Assembly: GCF_001653565.1 (NCBI RefSeq)
Contig: NZ_LYPB01000091.1
Coordinates: 136,518-200,517, forward strand
Direction: 5' to 3'
Length of the DNA: 64,000 nucleotides
Origin: Paenibacillus oryzisoli
Lineage (GTDB): Bacteria; Bacillota; Bacilli; Paenibacillales; NBRC-103111
Under the pieces are notes generated by a model, which was not told the DNA's origin, did not search any database, and saw nothing but the letters and a program-made list of their open reading frames with translations. The position numbers and the translations under genes are program-made. How positions within the stretch are numbered: the stretch's first letter is position 1; each line of letters starts with the position of its first letter. Below are positions 35,155 to 44,079 of the stretch, one piece after another.

Positions 35155-36363
35155 TCAGTCGGGCTGTTCTTGCAAGAGACTGTAAGTATCCTGCGCGATA
35201 ACCCATTCTTCATTCGTTGGAATAACAAGTGCTTCAACCTTGGAACCTAGCTTGGTTATTCGCTTTTCTATCCCTCTTCCAAGCCCATTCGCCCCTTCAT
35301 CAAAATCGACCCCAAGGAAGCTTAAGCCTTCGCATACCGCTTTGCGCAGCGGTGCGGAATTCTCGCCTACACCTGCAGTAAACACAATCGCATCCACGCC
35401 ATTCATCGCCGCGGCATAAGCCCCGATATATTTGCGCAGCCGATATGTATACATCTCAAAAGCCAAGATAGCGTTCTTATCGCCCGCTTCCACTGCCTCC
35501 ACGATCTCCCGCATATCGCTGGAGATCCCCGAGATCGCCTGCAGACCGCTATGCTTGTTCAGCATGGAGCTCACTTCGCCGATCGTCAAATCCTCCTTGC
35601 CCATCACGTAAGGCACGATGGCCGGGTCGAGATCGCCGCTGCGCGTGCCCATCATGAGACCTTCGAGCGGGGTCATCCCCATGCTCGTATCAACGGACTG
35701 GCCGCCCCATACTGCGGCGCAGGAAGCCCCATTACCAATGTGACAGGTAATGAGCTTCAGCCGCTCTAGCGGGCGTCCTAGAAAGGCAGCGGCACGTTCG
35801 CTCACGTACTTGTGCGACGTACCATGGAAACCGTAGCGCCGCACTTTGTGCTTCCGGTAGAGTGCCATAGGCACCGGATATAGGTAGGCCTTCGCCGGCA
35901 TCGTCTGATGGAAGGCGGTGTCGAAGACGACAGCCTGGGGAACACCAGGCATGTTCGCTTCTACCGCGGAGATGCCCAGCATATGCGCCGGGTTGTGCAG
36001 CGGCGCCAGATCGAAGAGACGCCTGATCTCCTTCTTCACCTCGTCGGTGACGAGGACGGAGCTCTTGAACGATTCGCCGCCGTGGACGACACGGTGGCCT
36101 ACGGCATCGATCTGCGAGATGGCGCTCAACACGCCATGCTCTGGATGTACGAGAACATCTAGCACTCTGCGGATAGCTGTTGTATGCTCCAAAATTTCAT
36201 CTACCTTATGAAATTCAGGTTTATTGGCTGGTTCGTGCATCAGAATGGCGGTATCCATGCCAATTCGCTCAACTCTCCCCTTGGCAAGCACAATCGCATT
36301 CTCCATATCATAGAGCTGATATTTGACAGAAGAAGAGCCGGCATTAATCACGAGAATGTTCAT
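35155..36363 (-). CDS. ackA: Acetate kinase
   Basis: Interconverts acetate plus ATP and acetyl phosphate. The 402 residues have NAGSSSVKYQLYD at the start, VVHGGE, FGFHGTSH-like YGFHGTSHKYVS, CHIGNGAS and FTAGVGEN, all typical. The ATG overlaps the stop of the upstream dehydrogenase gene by 4 bp, an uncommon pairing that suggests a joint role in acyl-CoA or overflow metabolism. The middle of the gene (about 35,380-36,140) is much more GC-rich than both ends. Confidence 0.95.
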   Translation of the reverse strand: MNILVINAGSSSVKYQLYDMENAIVLAKGRVERIGMDTAILMHEPANKPEFHKVDEILEHTTAIRRVLDVLVHPEHGVLSAISQIDAVGHRVVHGGESFKSSVLVTDEVKKEIRRLFDLAPLHNPAHMLGISAVEANMPGVPQAVVFDTAFHQTMPAKAYLYPVPMALYRKHKVRRYGFHGTSHKYVSERAAAFLGRPLERLKLITCHIGNGASCAAVWGGQSVDTSMGMTPLEGLMMGTRSGDLDPAIVPYVMGKEDLTIGEVSSMLNKHSGLQAISGISSDMREIVEAVEAGDKNAILAFEMYTYRLRKYIGAYAAAMNGVDAIVFTAGVGENSAPLRKAVCEGLSFLGVDFDEGANGLGRGIEKRITKLGSKVEALVIPTNEEWVIAQDTYSLLQEQPD

Positions 36364-37232
36364 AGTCGATCACCATCCTTGTCATAACGGAAGAAGCCTT
36401 CTCCCGTCTTAGCCCCAAGATGACCTGCACGCACCATTTGCTTCAGCAGATACGATGGCCGATATTTAATATCTCCATACTCACGGAACATTCCCTCAAG
36501 TGCAGCCAATACCGCATCTAGTCCAAATCGATCACACATCTCAAGTGGACCATGCTTGAATTCATAGCCAATACGCATTGCCTGATCGATATCTTCCGCA
36601 GAAGCTACACCTTCGGATAAGGTATGCAGCGCCTCATTAATGAGCGTACAAATCAATCGCGTCGTAATATAACCCGGCGATTCATTCACTTTTATACTTT
36701 TTTTGGTGAGGATATCGTCAACGAACTGTCGTGTGCGATCATATGTTTCATCCGACGTTTTCATCGCTCGTACAATTTCAACAAGATTCACCTTCGCAAC
36801 AGGATGTAGAAAATGCATGCCGATGACTCGCTCTGGATGCGTTGTGATGGCTGCAATCTCCGTTACACTTAATGTGGAAGTATTCGTTGCTAGGATGATG
36901 TGAGGTGAACATATTTGATTAAGCTGAAAAAAGACATGCTTCTTCGCATTCAAATCTTCTGAGATTGTTTCGATGACAAGCTCACAGGAGGCCATGTCCT
37001 GAATTGAATTGGCTCCCTTAATCTTCGAAAGGATGGATTTCTTCTCCGCTCCTGTCAAGGCCCAACGCTCAATTTGCTTATCTAAGCTGACCGTAATAAG
37101 TTCAATAGCACGATCAAGCTTTTCTGTAGATTTCTCGGCAATAATAACATCAAGTCCACGAGCTGCCAGCATTTCAGCAATGCCCTGCCCCATCGTCCCT
37201 CCGCCAATTACACCTATTGTTCTAAATATCAT
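36360..37232 (-). CDS. hbd: 3-hydroxybutyryl-CoA dehydrogenase
   Basis: Oxidises or reduces 3-hydroxyacyl-CoA with NAD(P). The 290-residue protein has the Rossmann motif IGVIGGGTMGQGIAEMLAARG, the catalytic histidine in MHFLHPVAKVNLVEIV, NESPGYITTRLI and a C-terminal helical domain (FKHGPLEMCDRFGLDAVL). It resembles Hbd and B. subtilis MmgB in length and motifs. AAGGAG lies 10 nt before the ATG. The gene is coupled to ackA. No thiolase or crotonase lies nearby, so the pathway is not defined here. Confidence 0.9.
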   Translation of the reverse strand: MIFRTIGVIGGGTMGQGIAEMLAARGLDVIIAEKSTEKLDRAIELITVSLDKQIERWALTGAEKKSILSKIKGANSIQDMASCELVIETISEDLNAKKHVFFQLNQICSPHIILATNTSTLSVTEIAAITTHPERVIGMHFLHPVAKVNLVEIVRAMKTSDETYDRTRQFVDDILTKKSIKVNESPGYITTRLICTLINEALHTLSEGVASAEDIDQAMRIGYEFKHGPLEMCDRFGLDAVLAALEGMFREYGDIKYRPSYLLKQMVRAGHLGAKTGEGFFRYDKDGDRL

Positions 37233-37432
37233 AGCTTGTCTTCTCCTTCATCCGAACGTCTGTCTTACTGTATCTCACACAGCTACCAGTATGTTAGCTA
37301 TTGATTCTTAAGCATGTATTTATCTTGTCGATGCTTCAATCGAATTTTATTATCATCTTATTATTAGTATATGTATCCTGCATACCCGAAGTAAAGCCAA
37401 GAACCGCTGACCTAATTGGCCAACGGTCATTA

Positions 37433-38938
37433 TTATGCACTTTGTGACACAGAAGCGTCAAATAATGTACGGAAAGTATCCCCTGAAAGTACTTCTTCCT
37501 TCATCAGAATAGCGAACGAATGTTCAAACACACTTCGTTGCTCATCTAACATTTTCTTCGTACGCAGCATTAGGGCGTCTAGTATGGCCGCATTTTCTTT
37601 CATCAGTTGTTCTTTCGTCACCATCTCACGGTCAATAATACCTAAGCTGGTAAGTCCAGCATCCATCATGTTACGAACCATAGAAAGCGATTGTTCGAAA
37701 TCGTTGCGAGAACCGGTACTTCGTCCGCCGTAAATCATCTCTTCCGCAGCAGCCCCACCTAGGGCAATCATGATCTGATCTTCGATATAATCTTTCGTAT
37801 ATAAATAATGATCCTGCGGCGGATTATGACGCACATAACCTAACGCTTTGCCACGTGGGCTTACTGTCACTTGGGAAACAGAACCTGGCCGAACAAGCTC
37901 AGCAATAATAGCATGACCTAATTCATGATAAGCGACTCGTTCCTTCTCGTCATTCGCCGTTTCTTTATCTGTGCGTTCTCCCATCATCACCTTATCAATG
38001 GCAGAAGCCAGATGAGACTGTTCAATCGCTGGTTTATCTTCACGCATGGCATAGATCGCGGCTTCATTCAATACGCCTTCGAGCTGCGCACCGGAGAAAC
38101 CAAAGGTTTGATCAGCCGTTTGATCCAGCGTAACGCCATCCCCTAAAGGTTTGTTTTTTGCATGGATATGCAGGATAGCCAAACGACCTTTTTTATCTGG
38201 CAGATCAACCTCGATATGGCGGTCAAAACGCCCTGGTCGCAACAATGCACTATCCAGCATTTCCTTACGGTTCGTCGCGGCAATAATAAGAATACGAGGC
38301 GCGTCATTCGTATGAATCCCATCCATCTCCGTCAACAATTGGTTTAATGTCTGGTCATACTCACGCTGCTGACCGCCATCCCGCTTACCACCGATCACGT
38401 CAATCTCATCTATGAAAATAATGGCGTTATCCCTGCCCTCTTTAAGTGCCCGAGCCCTAGCTTCTTTAAAAAGATCACGGACTCGGCTTGCTCCGACACC
38501 GACATACATCTCAACAAATTCACTACCTGAAGCAGCCATATAAACAGAATTCGTATAATGTGCAGCGGCTTTCGCCATCAACGTTTTCCCCGTACCAGGA
38601 GGCCCTGTCAACAGCAACCCCTTAAGGGGACGAATACCCAACTTCTTAATTTCCTCATGCTTAATCAAGAAATCGAGTGCTTCCATCAATTCTTTCTTAG
38701 CCCGATCTTGCCCGCCAATTTCATCAAATGTGAGAAAAGACGGCGTCCGATTCTTACTCTTACGATCTCCACCGCCAGCAGCAGCTCCGATACCGCCGCG
38801 GGTTTTCAACATATAGAATAAGGAAACACCTAGCACACTCACAAATAAGATTGGAATCACATTTATACCTTGGAAAACTAAGAAGACCAATAGAACAGGA
38901 ATAAATCCAATGCCGATTTCTTTGTATATTTTACTCAT
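37433..38938 (-). CDS. Compact FtsH-like membrane AAA protease
   Basis: A 501-residue member of the FtsH family, shorter than canonical FtsH (about 640). Two hydrophobic helices (about 8-24 and 27-45) are joined by only a few residues, so the extracytoplasmic domain of FtsH is missing. Next come Walker A GPPGTGKT (near 113), the pore motif FVEMYVG, Walker B IIFIDEID, the second region of homology ATNRKEMLDSALLRPGRFDR, and the zinc protease motif HELGH (near 337). The C-terminal tail is short. GGAG lies 9 nt before the ATG at 38938; the frame is open upstream but inside the partner gene. The start overlaps the partner gene by 8 bp, suggesting a two-subunit machine. Substrates unknown. Confidence 0.88.
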   Translation of the reverse strand: MSKIYKEIGIGFIPVLLVFLVFQGINVIPILFVSVLGVSLFYMLKTRGGIGAAAGGGDRKSKNRTPSFLTFDEIGGQDRAKKELMEALDFLIKHEEIKKLGIRPLKGLLLTGPPGTGKTLMAKAAAHYTNSVYMAASGSEFVEMYVGVGASRVRDLFKEARARALKEGRDNAIIFIDEIDVIGGKRDGGQQREYDQTLNQLLTEMDGIHTNDAPRILIIAATNRKEMLDSALLRPGRFDRHIEVDLPDKKGRLAILHIHAKNKPLGDGVTLDQTADQTFGFSGAQLEGVLNEAAIYAMREDKPAIEQSHLASAIDKVMMGERTDKETANDEKERVAYHELGHAIIAELVRPGSVSQVTVSPRGKALGYVRHNPPQDHYLYTKDYIEDQIMIALGGAAAEEMIYGGRSTGSRNDFEQSLSMVRNMMDAGLTSLGIIDREMVTKEQLMKENAAILDALMLRTKKMLDEQRSVFEHSFAILMKEEVLSGDTFRTLFDASVSQSA

Positions 38939-39467
38939 TCGGCCACACTCCGATCTGGGAGACTCTTGGCAGCATGATAAATTTCGTCGCATTACCATCT
39001 GTTAATCGAATGTAAACATAGTGCTCATCCATTTCGCTGTCAACGTTCATCGTTGGCACACCATTTGCATATTTCTCTAACGTTGTAGGAATATCTGCAT
39101 AATGTTTCGTTTCCATGGCTTGAGCTACCTCAAATAACGCTTTAGACCACCATTGATCCAGCTTGTCTGAGGATTGATTCTTAACGGTAATATTCATCGT
39201 TCGTTTCCCGATAATCGATCCACCTTCGTCTTTAATCAATCGTACAACTTCTCTTAAATTAGCTTCCGGCTTCAATGCCAATTCTATATCTACTTGATTG
39301 GAAGAAAGTTTCATCGTTGAATTCGTTACACCAGGTGCAGTATCAATTATATGTGATAATGGATTTTCCATCGCAAAGCTTGTATAGGCAAACCAGCCCC
39401 CAAACAGTACCCCTGCCGAAATAATGACGCTCATAATAACAGGTAAAACGCGCAGTTTCATCTTCAT
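38931..39467 (-). CDS. Single-pass membrane protein coupled to the FtsH-like protease
   Basis: I do not recognise this family. AAAGGTGG precedes the ATG at 39467. The 178-residue product starts MKMKLRVLPV, has one hydrophobic helix (about residues 5-28, no lipobox cysteine) and then a soluble domain of about 145 residues that should lie outside the membrane. That domain is of mixed alpha/beta character (NQVDIELALKPEANLREVVRLIKDEGGSI is visible in part). Its 3' end overlaps the protease start by 8 bp, so the two are co-translated. A plausible role is to supply the extracytoplasmic part that the protease lacks, by inference only. Confidence 0.8.
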   Translation of the reverse strand: MKMKLRVLPVIMSVIISAGVLFGGWFAYTSFAMENPLSHIIDTAPGVTNSTMKLSSNQVDIELALKPEANLREVVRLIKDEGGSIIGKRTMNITVKNQSSDKLDQWWSKALFEVAQAMETKHYADIPTTLEKYANGVPTMNVDSEMDEHYVYIRLTDGNATKFIMLPRVSQIGVWPNE

Positions 39468-39606
39468 CGTTTGGCGTCCACCTTTCTGTAGTGAAGTATT
39501 TGTATGGCTCAAAAGCAATACGATAAGTATATCACCACATATATACGATATGCCTTATGTAAACAGTGGAAATAGACAGAAGTCATCTATTCAGAGCCTT
39601 TCACAT

Positions 39607-39638
39607 AAAAAAACTCAACCTTTTTAATGAAGGCTGAG
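39607..39638 (-). terminator. Terminator overlapping the tseB stop codon
   Basis: On the minus strand CTCAGCCTT pairs with AAGGTTGAG and is followed by seven T residues; the TAA stop lies in the loop. It separates tseB from the protease pair. Confidence 0.88.
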
Positions 39639-40112
39639 CCGATACGTATCCAGATAAGTACCATCTTTGAATTTATAATAATCGTAGAAATACCGCGTAC
39701 CTCTATCGTCTTTCGACTTATAAAATACTTCCCAAACATAGTCATTTCCTAATTTGCCAGGTATGACTCGCTCAATCTCACTGCTTGGCGCCTTTTTCAA
39801 TACAGCTGCGCGGACTTGCTCTTCCGGGAAGGCTTCGTCCGTCATTTCGGAATGAACATTTTCGGCGGATACCCAAGTAATTAGACTTTGTCCTAGCTTG
39901 TTCTCCCCATATACAATCTGAAGAGGTTCATCTCCGTAGAAAAAATCTACCTTGGATGCTTTCGTCATCATACTTCCATTAAAAGCTTTCTCAACAGCTA
40001 CACGTTTCTCTTCCCAATGCTCGTTCTGCACATTCAGATAGAATCGACTAAGCACAACACCTAGTGTTGCCACGATGAAAACGCCAAGTGTGATCGATCG
40101 CTTCGCATTCAT
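39624..40112 (-). CDS. tseB: TseB/YpmB-like cell-wall elongation protein
   Basis: A 162-residue single-pass membrane protein: MNAKRSITLGVFIVATLGVVL is the anchor and the rest is extracytoplasmic with a repeated cystatin-like (PepSY-type) fold; VDFFYGDEPLQIVYGENKLGQSLITWVS and YVWEVFYKSKDDRGTRYFYDYYKFKDG resemble B. subtilis YpmB. TseB has been linked to the transpeptidase PBP2A and cell elongation. GGGAGG is 12 nt before the ATG at 40112; an upstream GTG overlaps that site. In B. subtilis ypmB lies between dinG and aspB-asnS, and it keeps the same relative place here with extra genes inserted. Confidence 0.85.
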   Translation of the reverse strand: MNAKRSITLGVFIVATLGVVLSRFYLNVQNEHWEEKRVAVEKAFNGSMMTKASKVDFFYGDEPLQIVYGENKLGQSLITWVSAENVHSEMTDEAFPEEQVRAAVLKKAPSSEIERVIPGKLGNDYVWEVFYKSKDDRGTRYFYDYYKFKDGTYLDTYRLSLH

Positions 40113-40154
40113 AATCGCCGCGCACCTCCCCAAAACCACATACTCGCCTGCCCA

Positions 40155-41450
40155 TTAGCCTTTGAGGCGATCGAAGCATATTTCAAATTCGCGTTTAATT
40201 TTCTCTTCATCTAACGTTAGGCATTCACCTTTACGGACAATCCACGTGCCATCCACGCAGACATCCACAACATCTTTCGCACAAGCAGAGTACACAATGT
40301 GGGAAACAAAGTCCGTTTTCGGAAGGAAATGAGGTTGATCGATGTCTAGCGCAATAAAATCGGCTTTCATGCCAATTTCGAGTAAACCAACATCCTCTAA
40401 CCAAATGGATTCTGCTCCCATTCGAGTTCCAAGCAACAAGGCTTCCTTCGCAGGGATTGCTAATGGATCACCCGTTACACCTTTATGAATAAGAGCTGCC
40501 AATCGCATTTCCTCGAACATGTCCAAATTGTTGTTGGATGCCGCACCATCGGTTCCTAATGAAACTTTAACACCTGAACGCAACAACTCAGGCAGACGGG
40601 CAACACCACTCGCAAGCTTGAGATTACTGCCAGGATTGTGGGAGACACGTACATCATATTGTTTGAGGATTGCTATCTCTTCATCATTCAAGTGGACACC
40701 ATGCGCAACGAGTGTTGGGCGTGAGAATACGCCTAGCTTCTCCAAGTGAGCCACGGGTCTAACTCCATACTGTTCTACATTACCTTCGACTTCACGTCGT
40801 GTTTCGGACATGTGAGTATGAATAGGAAGATTGAGATCATGTGCCGCTTGCACGATACGCTCGATGTAATCTGGCGGACATGTGTATGGAGCGTGCGGTG
40901 ACATCATCGTAGTAATGCGTCCGTCAGCCTTACCATGCCAGTTCTTAGCAAATTCAGTGGCTTCATTCAGCTTAGCTGTTTGTACATCAGGCGGACATAG
41001 TCCGATCACACCGCGAGTCAAAACTCCGCGCATACCCGACTCCTCTACCGCCAAGGCAACTTCATTCATATGGTCGTACATATCGACAAAAGTCGTTGTC
41101 CCGCCTTTGATCATTTCAAGGATCGACAACCGCGTTCCCCATTTAACATCCTGCGAGGTGAATTTCCCCTCCATCGGCCACATTTTTTCCTCTAACCATA
41201 CTTGCAGCGCAAGATCATCGCCATAACCGCGAAGCAAGGACATCGCGGCATGTCCATGCGTATTAACAAGTCCAGGCATATACAATTTATTCGTTCCGTC
41301 AATCACTTCGTCATAGCTTTCTAAGGGCTCAGGCACTTCTGTTCCGATGTATGTAATTTGACTGCCTTCAATAACCATGCAGCCTTTAATCGATGTTTTG
41401 TCTTCCTTATTAGCAATAAAAATACCATTTGAAATTAATGTTTTTTTCAT
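40155..41450 (-). CDS. mtaD: 5-methylthioadenosine/S-adenosylhomocysteine deaminase
   Basis: An amidohydrolase-family zinc or iron enzyme that deaminates MTA and SAH to the inosine forms. The 431 residues show the metal histidines in VNTHGHAAMSLLRGYGDDLALQVWL, PIHTHMSETRREVE, LVAHGVHL and the aspartate in SLGTDGAASNNNLDMFEEM. Length is normal. No obvious ribosome site change was noted. It lies 42 bp upstream of tseB on the same strand. Together with the mtn genes it shows that by-products of SAM use are handled by more than one route in this organism. Confidence 0.92.
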   Translation of the reverse strand: MKKTLISNGIFIANKEDKTSIKGCMVIEGSQITYIGTEVPEPLESYDEVIDGTNKLYMPGLVNTHGHAAMSLLRGYGDDLALQVWLEEKMWPMEGKFTSQDVKWGTRLSILEMIKGGTTTFVDMYDHMNEVALAVEESGMRGVLTRGVIGLCPPDVQTAKLNEATEFAKNWHGKADGRITTMMSPHAPYTCPPDYIERIVQAAHDLNLPIHTHMSETRREVEGNVEQYGVRPVAHLEKLGVFSRPTLVAHGVHLNDEEIAILKQYDVRVSHNPGSNLKLASGVARLPELLRSGVKVSLGTDGAASNNNLDMFEEMRLAALIHKGVTGDPLAIPAKEALLLGTRMGAESIWLEDVGLLEIGMKADFIALDIDQPHFLPKTDFVSHIVYSACAKDVVDVCVDGTWIVRKGECLTLDEEKIKREFEICFDRLKG

Positions 41451-41708
41451 AGTAAAAAACCCTCTCTATGCTCATTCTATAAACAGCCCTTGCTCCATAA
41501 ACTTTACATCTTCAAGCTTGTAAAATCAAGGAAGCTCTGCACATATTATATGATGTTAAGAAATTGTAAATTGTCACGGAATTTTCGTTGCTTTAAGCCT
41601 AACGAGTATGCTATTTTAAACATTGTGAGTTTTTTCTACAATTTGGTCAATTTCGATACGCAAATTCGTTCAAAAACTTGTACATATAGTAAAATTTAGG
41701 AGGATTCT

Positions 41709-42335
41709 ATGACAACGTTATTCACCAGAAAGAACGAAGTCGATTTCTTGCAACTTCTCATTCGTGCGGCAGAGAACGCTTTGCAAACAGCTCAATTGTT
41801 CCGTACGGCTATGATGGGCGATAAGCCCCCAATTGAGTATGTCAAAGCGATTCATGATCTTGAGCATGCAGGAGACTCCATCACACACGACATTTTCAGA
41901 GGTTTGAACAAAGTATTTATCACGCCGATTGATCGGGAAGATATTATGGTTCTTGCTTCCAAAGTGGATGATGTCACAGACGGAATCGAGGCAACAATTG
42001 CTCGTTTCGACTATTTGAGTGTTTCTCATACGGATGCATACATGCAAGATTTCTCAGGAGTGATTGTCGATTCCTGTCAACATATGTTAGACGCTTTTAA
42101 GCTTTTGGCTAAGAAAAAGTATATGCAAATTCCGGAGCACACCGTGGCTATTAATAAATTAGAGAATGATGGAGATCGTTTGATGCGCGAAGGCATTCGA
42201 CAAATTTTCATCACGCGCAAAGACCCGTACGAAGATTTCAAACTCAAGGAAATTTACGAGCGTTTGGAAGAAACAACCGATGCTTGTGAAGATGTTGCTA
42301 ACATTCTAGACAGCGTAGTACTTCGTTACTCTTAA
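41709..42335 (+). CDS. DUF47/PhoU-like accessory protein of the phosphate transporter
   Basis: A 208-residue all-helical protein of the DUF47 (YkaA) family, distantly related to PhoU, with the repeated acidic motif DxxE typical of metal-binding helices (IHDLEHAGDSITHDIF, KLENDGDRLMREGI, RLEETTDACEDVANIL). It is nearly always encoded directly before a Pit transporter, as here, and is thought to regulate or assist it. AGGAGG lies 6 nt before the ATG. The gene heads a two-gene unit whose promoter should lie in the 258-bp AT-rich gap upstream. Confidence 0.92.
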   Translation: MTTLFTRKNEVDFLQLLIRAAENALQTAQLFRTAMMGDKPPIEYVKAIHDLEHAGDSITHDIFRGLNKVFITPIDREDIMVLASKVDDVTDGIEATIARFDYLSVSHTDAYMQDFSGVIVDSCQHMLDAFKLLAKKKYMQIPEHTVAINKLENDGDRLMREGIRQIFITRKDPYEDFKLKEIYERLEETTDACEDVANILDSVVLRYS

Positions 42336-42394
42336 GACAGGATGTCTGTGCGTACGAAGAAAGTTTTCCGAATGGAAAACGCTAGGAGGAAATC

Positions 42395-43396
42395 ATGTTA
42401 ACTTATTTGATTATCATCGTTGCACTAGCCCTGCTATTCGACTTCATCAACGGATTTCACGATACAGCTAATGCGATTGCAACTTCGATTTCTACACGAG
42501 CATTAAGCCCTCGAGTCGCGATATTTATGGCGGCTTCACTTAATTTCGTTGGTGCCATGGTATCTTCTGAGGTTGCCAAAACGGTAGGCGGAAGTATTGC
42601 CAATCCGGCGAAGATCGAAAATGGGGTTGAAATCGTTATAGCTGCCTTACTTGCAGCTATCATCTGGAACTTGCTTACATGGTACTTGTCCATTCCGTCT
42701 TCCTCCTCCCATACATTGCTTGGTGCCTTAGCTGGTGCTGTAATTGCTGGAGCAGGCTTTGGTGGTGTTAACTGGAGTGGTTTCACACAAATTATCATCA
42801 TTCTTATTCTATCGCCAATTATCGCTTTCGCTCTAGGTTATCTCATCATGGTTTTGATCAAATATATTGTAATTTGGACAGGTAATACCTCTAGATCCAA
42901 ACTCAATCGTGGGTTTCGTACGCTGCAAATTATTTCTGCCGGATTACTCTCCTATTCCCATGGTGGTAACGATGCACAAAAAGCGATGGGGATTATCGTC
43001 TTTGGTCTCGTGGCTGCTGGCGTACAAGATGATTTGAACGTACCGATTTGGGTTAAGATTGCTGCCGCGCTTGCGATGGGCCTTGGAACATCCATTGGCG
43101 GATGGCGCATTATCAAAACTGTCTCCGGTAAAATTGTTAAAATCGAGCCGATTAATGGTTTTGCCTCAGACTTAACGTCATCGATTGTCATTCAAATCTC
43201 AACTTTCATCGGTAAACCATTATCTACAACTCATGTCATTTCTTCCGCGATTATCGGGACAGGCAGTGTCATGCGTTTCCATGATGTACAATGGGGTACT
43301 GTAGGCCGCATGTTGATTACTTGGGTAATTACGATTCCAATCTCGATGATTCTTGCTTACACGCTGTACTTTGCGATATTCCGACTAATCATGTAA
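42395..43396 (+). CDS. pit: Pit-family inorganic phosphate transporter
   Basis: A low-affinity phosphate permease of 333 residues with about 10 membrane helices. The family signatures are FDFINGFHDTANAIATSISTR in the first half and SYSHGGNDAQKAMGII in the second, which bear the phosphate-site Asp and Asn residues; the membrane halves are separated by a short cytoplasmic loop. AGGAGG precedes the ATG. Coupled to the DUF47 gene 59 bp upstream, as in B. subtilis ykaA-pit. A bidirectional terminator separates it from rex. Confidence 0.95.
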   Translation: MLTYLIIIVALALLFDFINGFHDTANAIATSISTRALSPRVAIFMAASLNFVGAMVSSEVAKTVGGSIANPAKIENGVEIVIAALLAAIIWNLLTWYLSIPSSSSHTLLGALAGAVIAGAGFGGVNWSGFTQIIIILILSPIIAFALGYLIMVLIKYIVIWTGNTSRSKLNRGFRTLQIISAGLLSYSHGGNDAQKAMGIIVFGLVAAGVQDDLNVPIWVKIAAALAMGLGTSIGGWRIIKTVSGKIVKIEPINGFASDLTSSIVIQISTFIGKPLSTTHVISSAIIGTGSVMRFHDVQWGTVGRMLITWVITIPISMILAYTLYFAIFRLIM

Positions 43397-43407
43397 TGGA
43401 AAATAAC

Positions 43408-43450
43408 AAAAAGGCACGACCCGCTGAAGCTGCGCGGGTCGTGCCTTTTT
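43408..43450. terminator. Bidirectional terminator between pit and rex
   Basis: AAAAAGGCACGACCCGC pairs perfectly with GCGGGTCGTGCCTTTTT around a short loop, giving a T-run on both strands. The two genes converge here. Confidence 0.95.
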
Positions 43451-43455
43451 GATTG

Positions 43456-44076
43456 CTAATCCAGGTAATAGGCCAAGCTTTGGAGCTCTGTCGTGAAATC
43501 TGCATAATGTACACGCACATCGGCTGGCACCTTGATGATGACTGGCGCGAAGTTCAAGATCGCTTCGATGCCACAAGCAACGAATTCATTCGCGACATTC
43601 TGTGCTTCGGCCGCGGGAACGGTAATAATACCGATCCGCACACCGAGCTCAGACATGACCGTTTTCATTTTATCCATAGGAAGCACAACTAAGTTATTAA
43701 TCACTTCGCCAGACTTAGAAGGCATGGCATCGAATACAGCCACGATTTTCATATCATTACGTAAGTACGTATTATAATTGCAAAGTGCTCGTCCTAAGTT
43801 ACCTGCCCCAACGAGCGCAACTTGAATATGTCGATCTAATTTAAGAATCTGGCGAATCTTCTCAATCAAATAATTGATATCATAGCCAATTCCTTTTTTG
43901 CCAAACTCACCAAAATAGGCTAAGTCCTTCCGGATTTGAGCAGGATTCAGATCTAACTTTTGACCTAAATCCTGAGAGGAAACCGTGGAAACATTATTCA
44001 TTTGCAACTCGTTCAGATAGCGTAAGTAAATGGGTAATCTGCGGACAACAGCTTCCGAAATTTTTTGTGTTTTCAC
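43456..44076 (-). CDS. rex: Redox-sensing transcriptional repressor Rex
   Basis: Senses the NADH/NAD ratio and represses fermentation and respiration genes. The 206-residue protein has an N-terminal winged helix (about 1-80, SSQDLGQKLDLNPAQIRKDLAYFGEFGKKGIGY) and a Rossmann NADH domain with VALVGAGNLGRAL, plus the C-terminal swap helix SLAYYLD. The start is GTG at 44076, three bases after the dinG stop; its ribosome site GGAGGGG is inside the dinG 3' end. This coupling to dinG is not the B. subtilis arrangement, where rex lies elsewhere. Confidence 0.95.
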   Translation of the reverse strand: MKTQKISEAVVRRLPIYLRYLNELQMNNVSTVSSQDLGQKLDLNPAQIRKDLAYFGEFGKKGIGYDINYLIEKIRQILKLDRHIQVALVGAGNLGRALCNYNTYLRNDMKIVAVFDAMPSKSGEVINNLVVLPMDKMKTVMSELGVRIGIITVPAAEAQNVANEFVACGIEAILNFAPVIIKVPADVRVHYADFTTELQSLAYYLD

Positions 44077-44079
44077 GTA

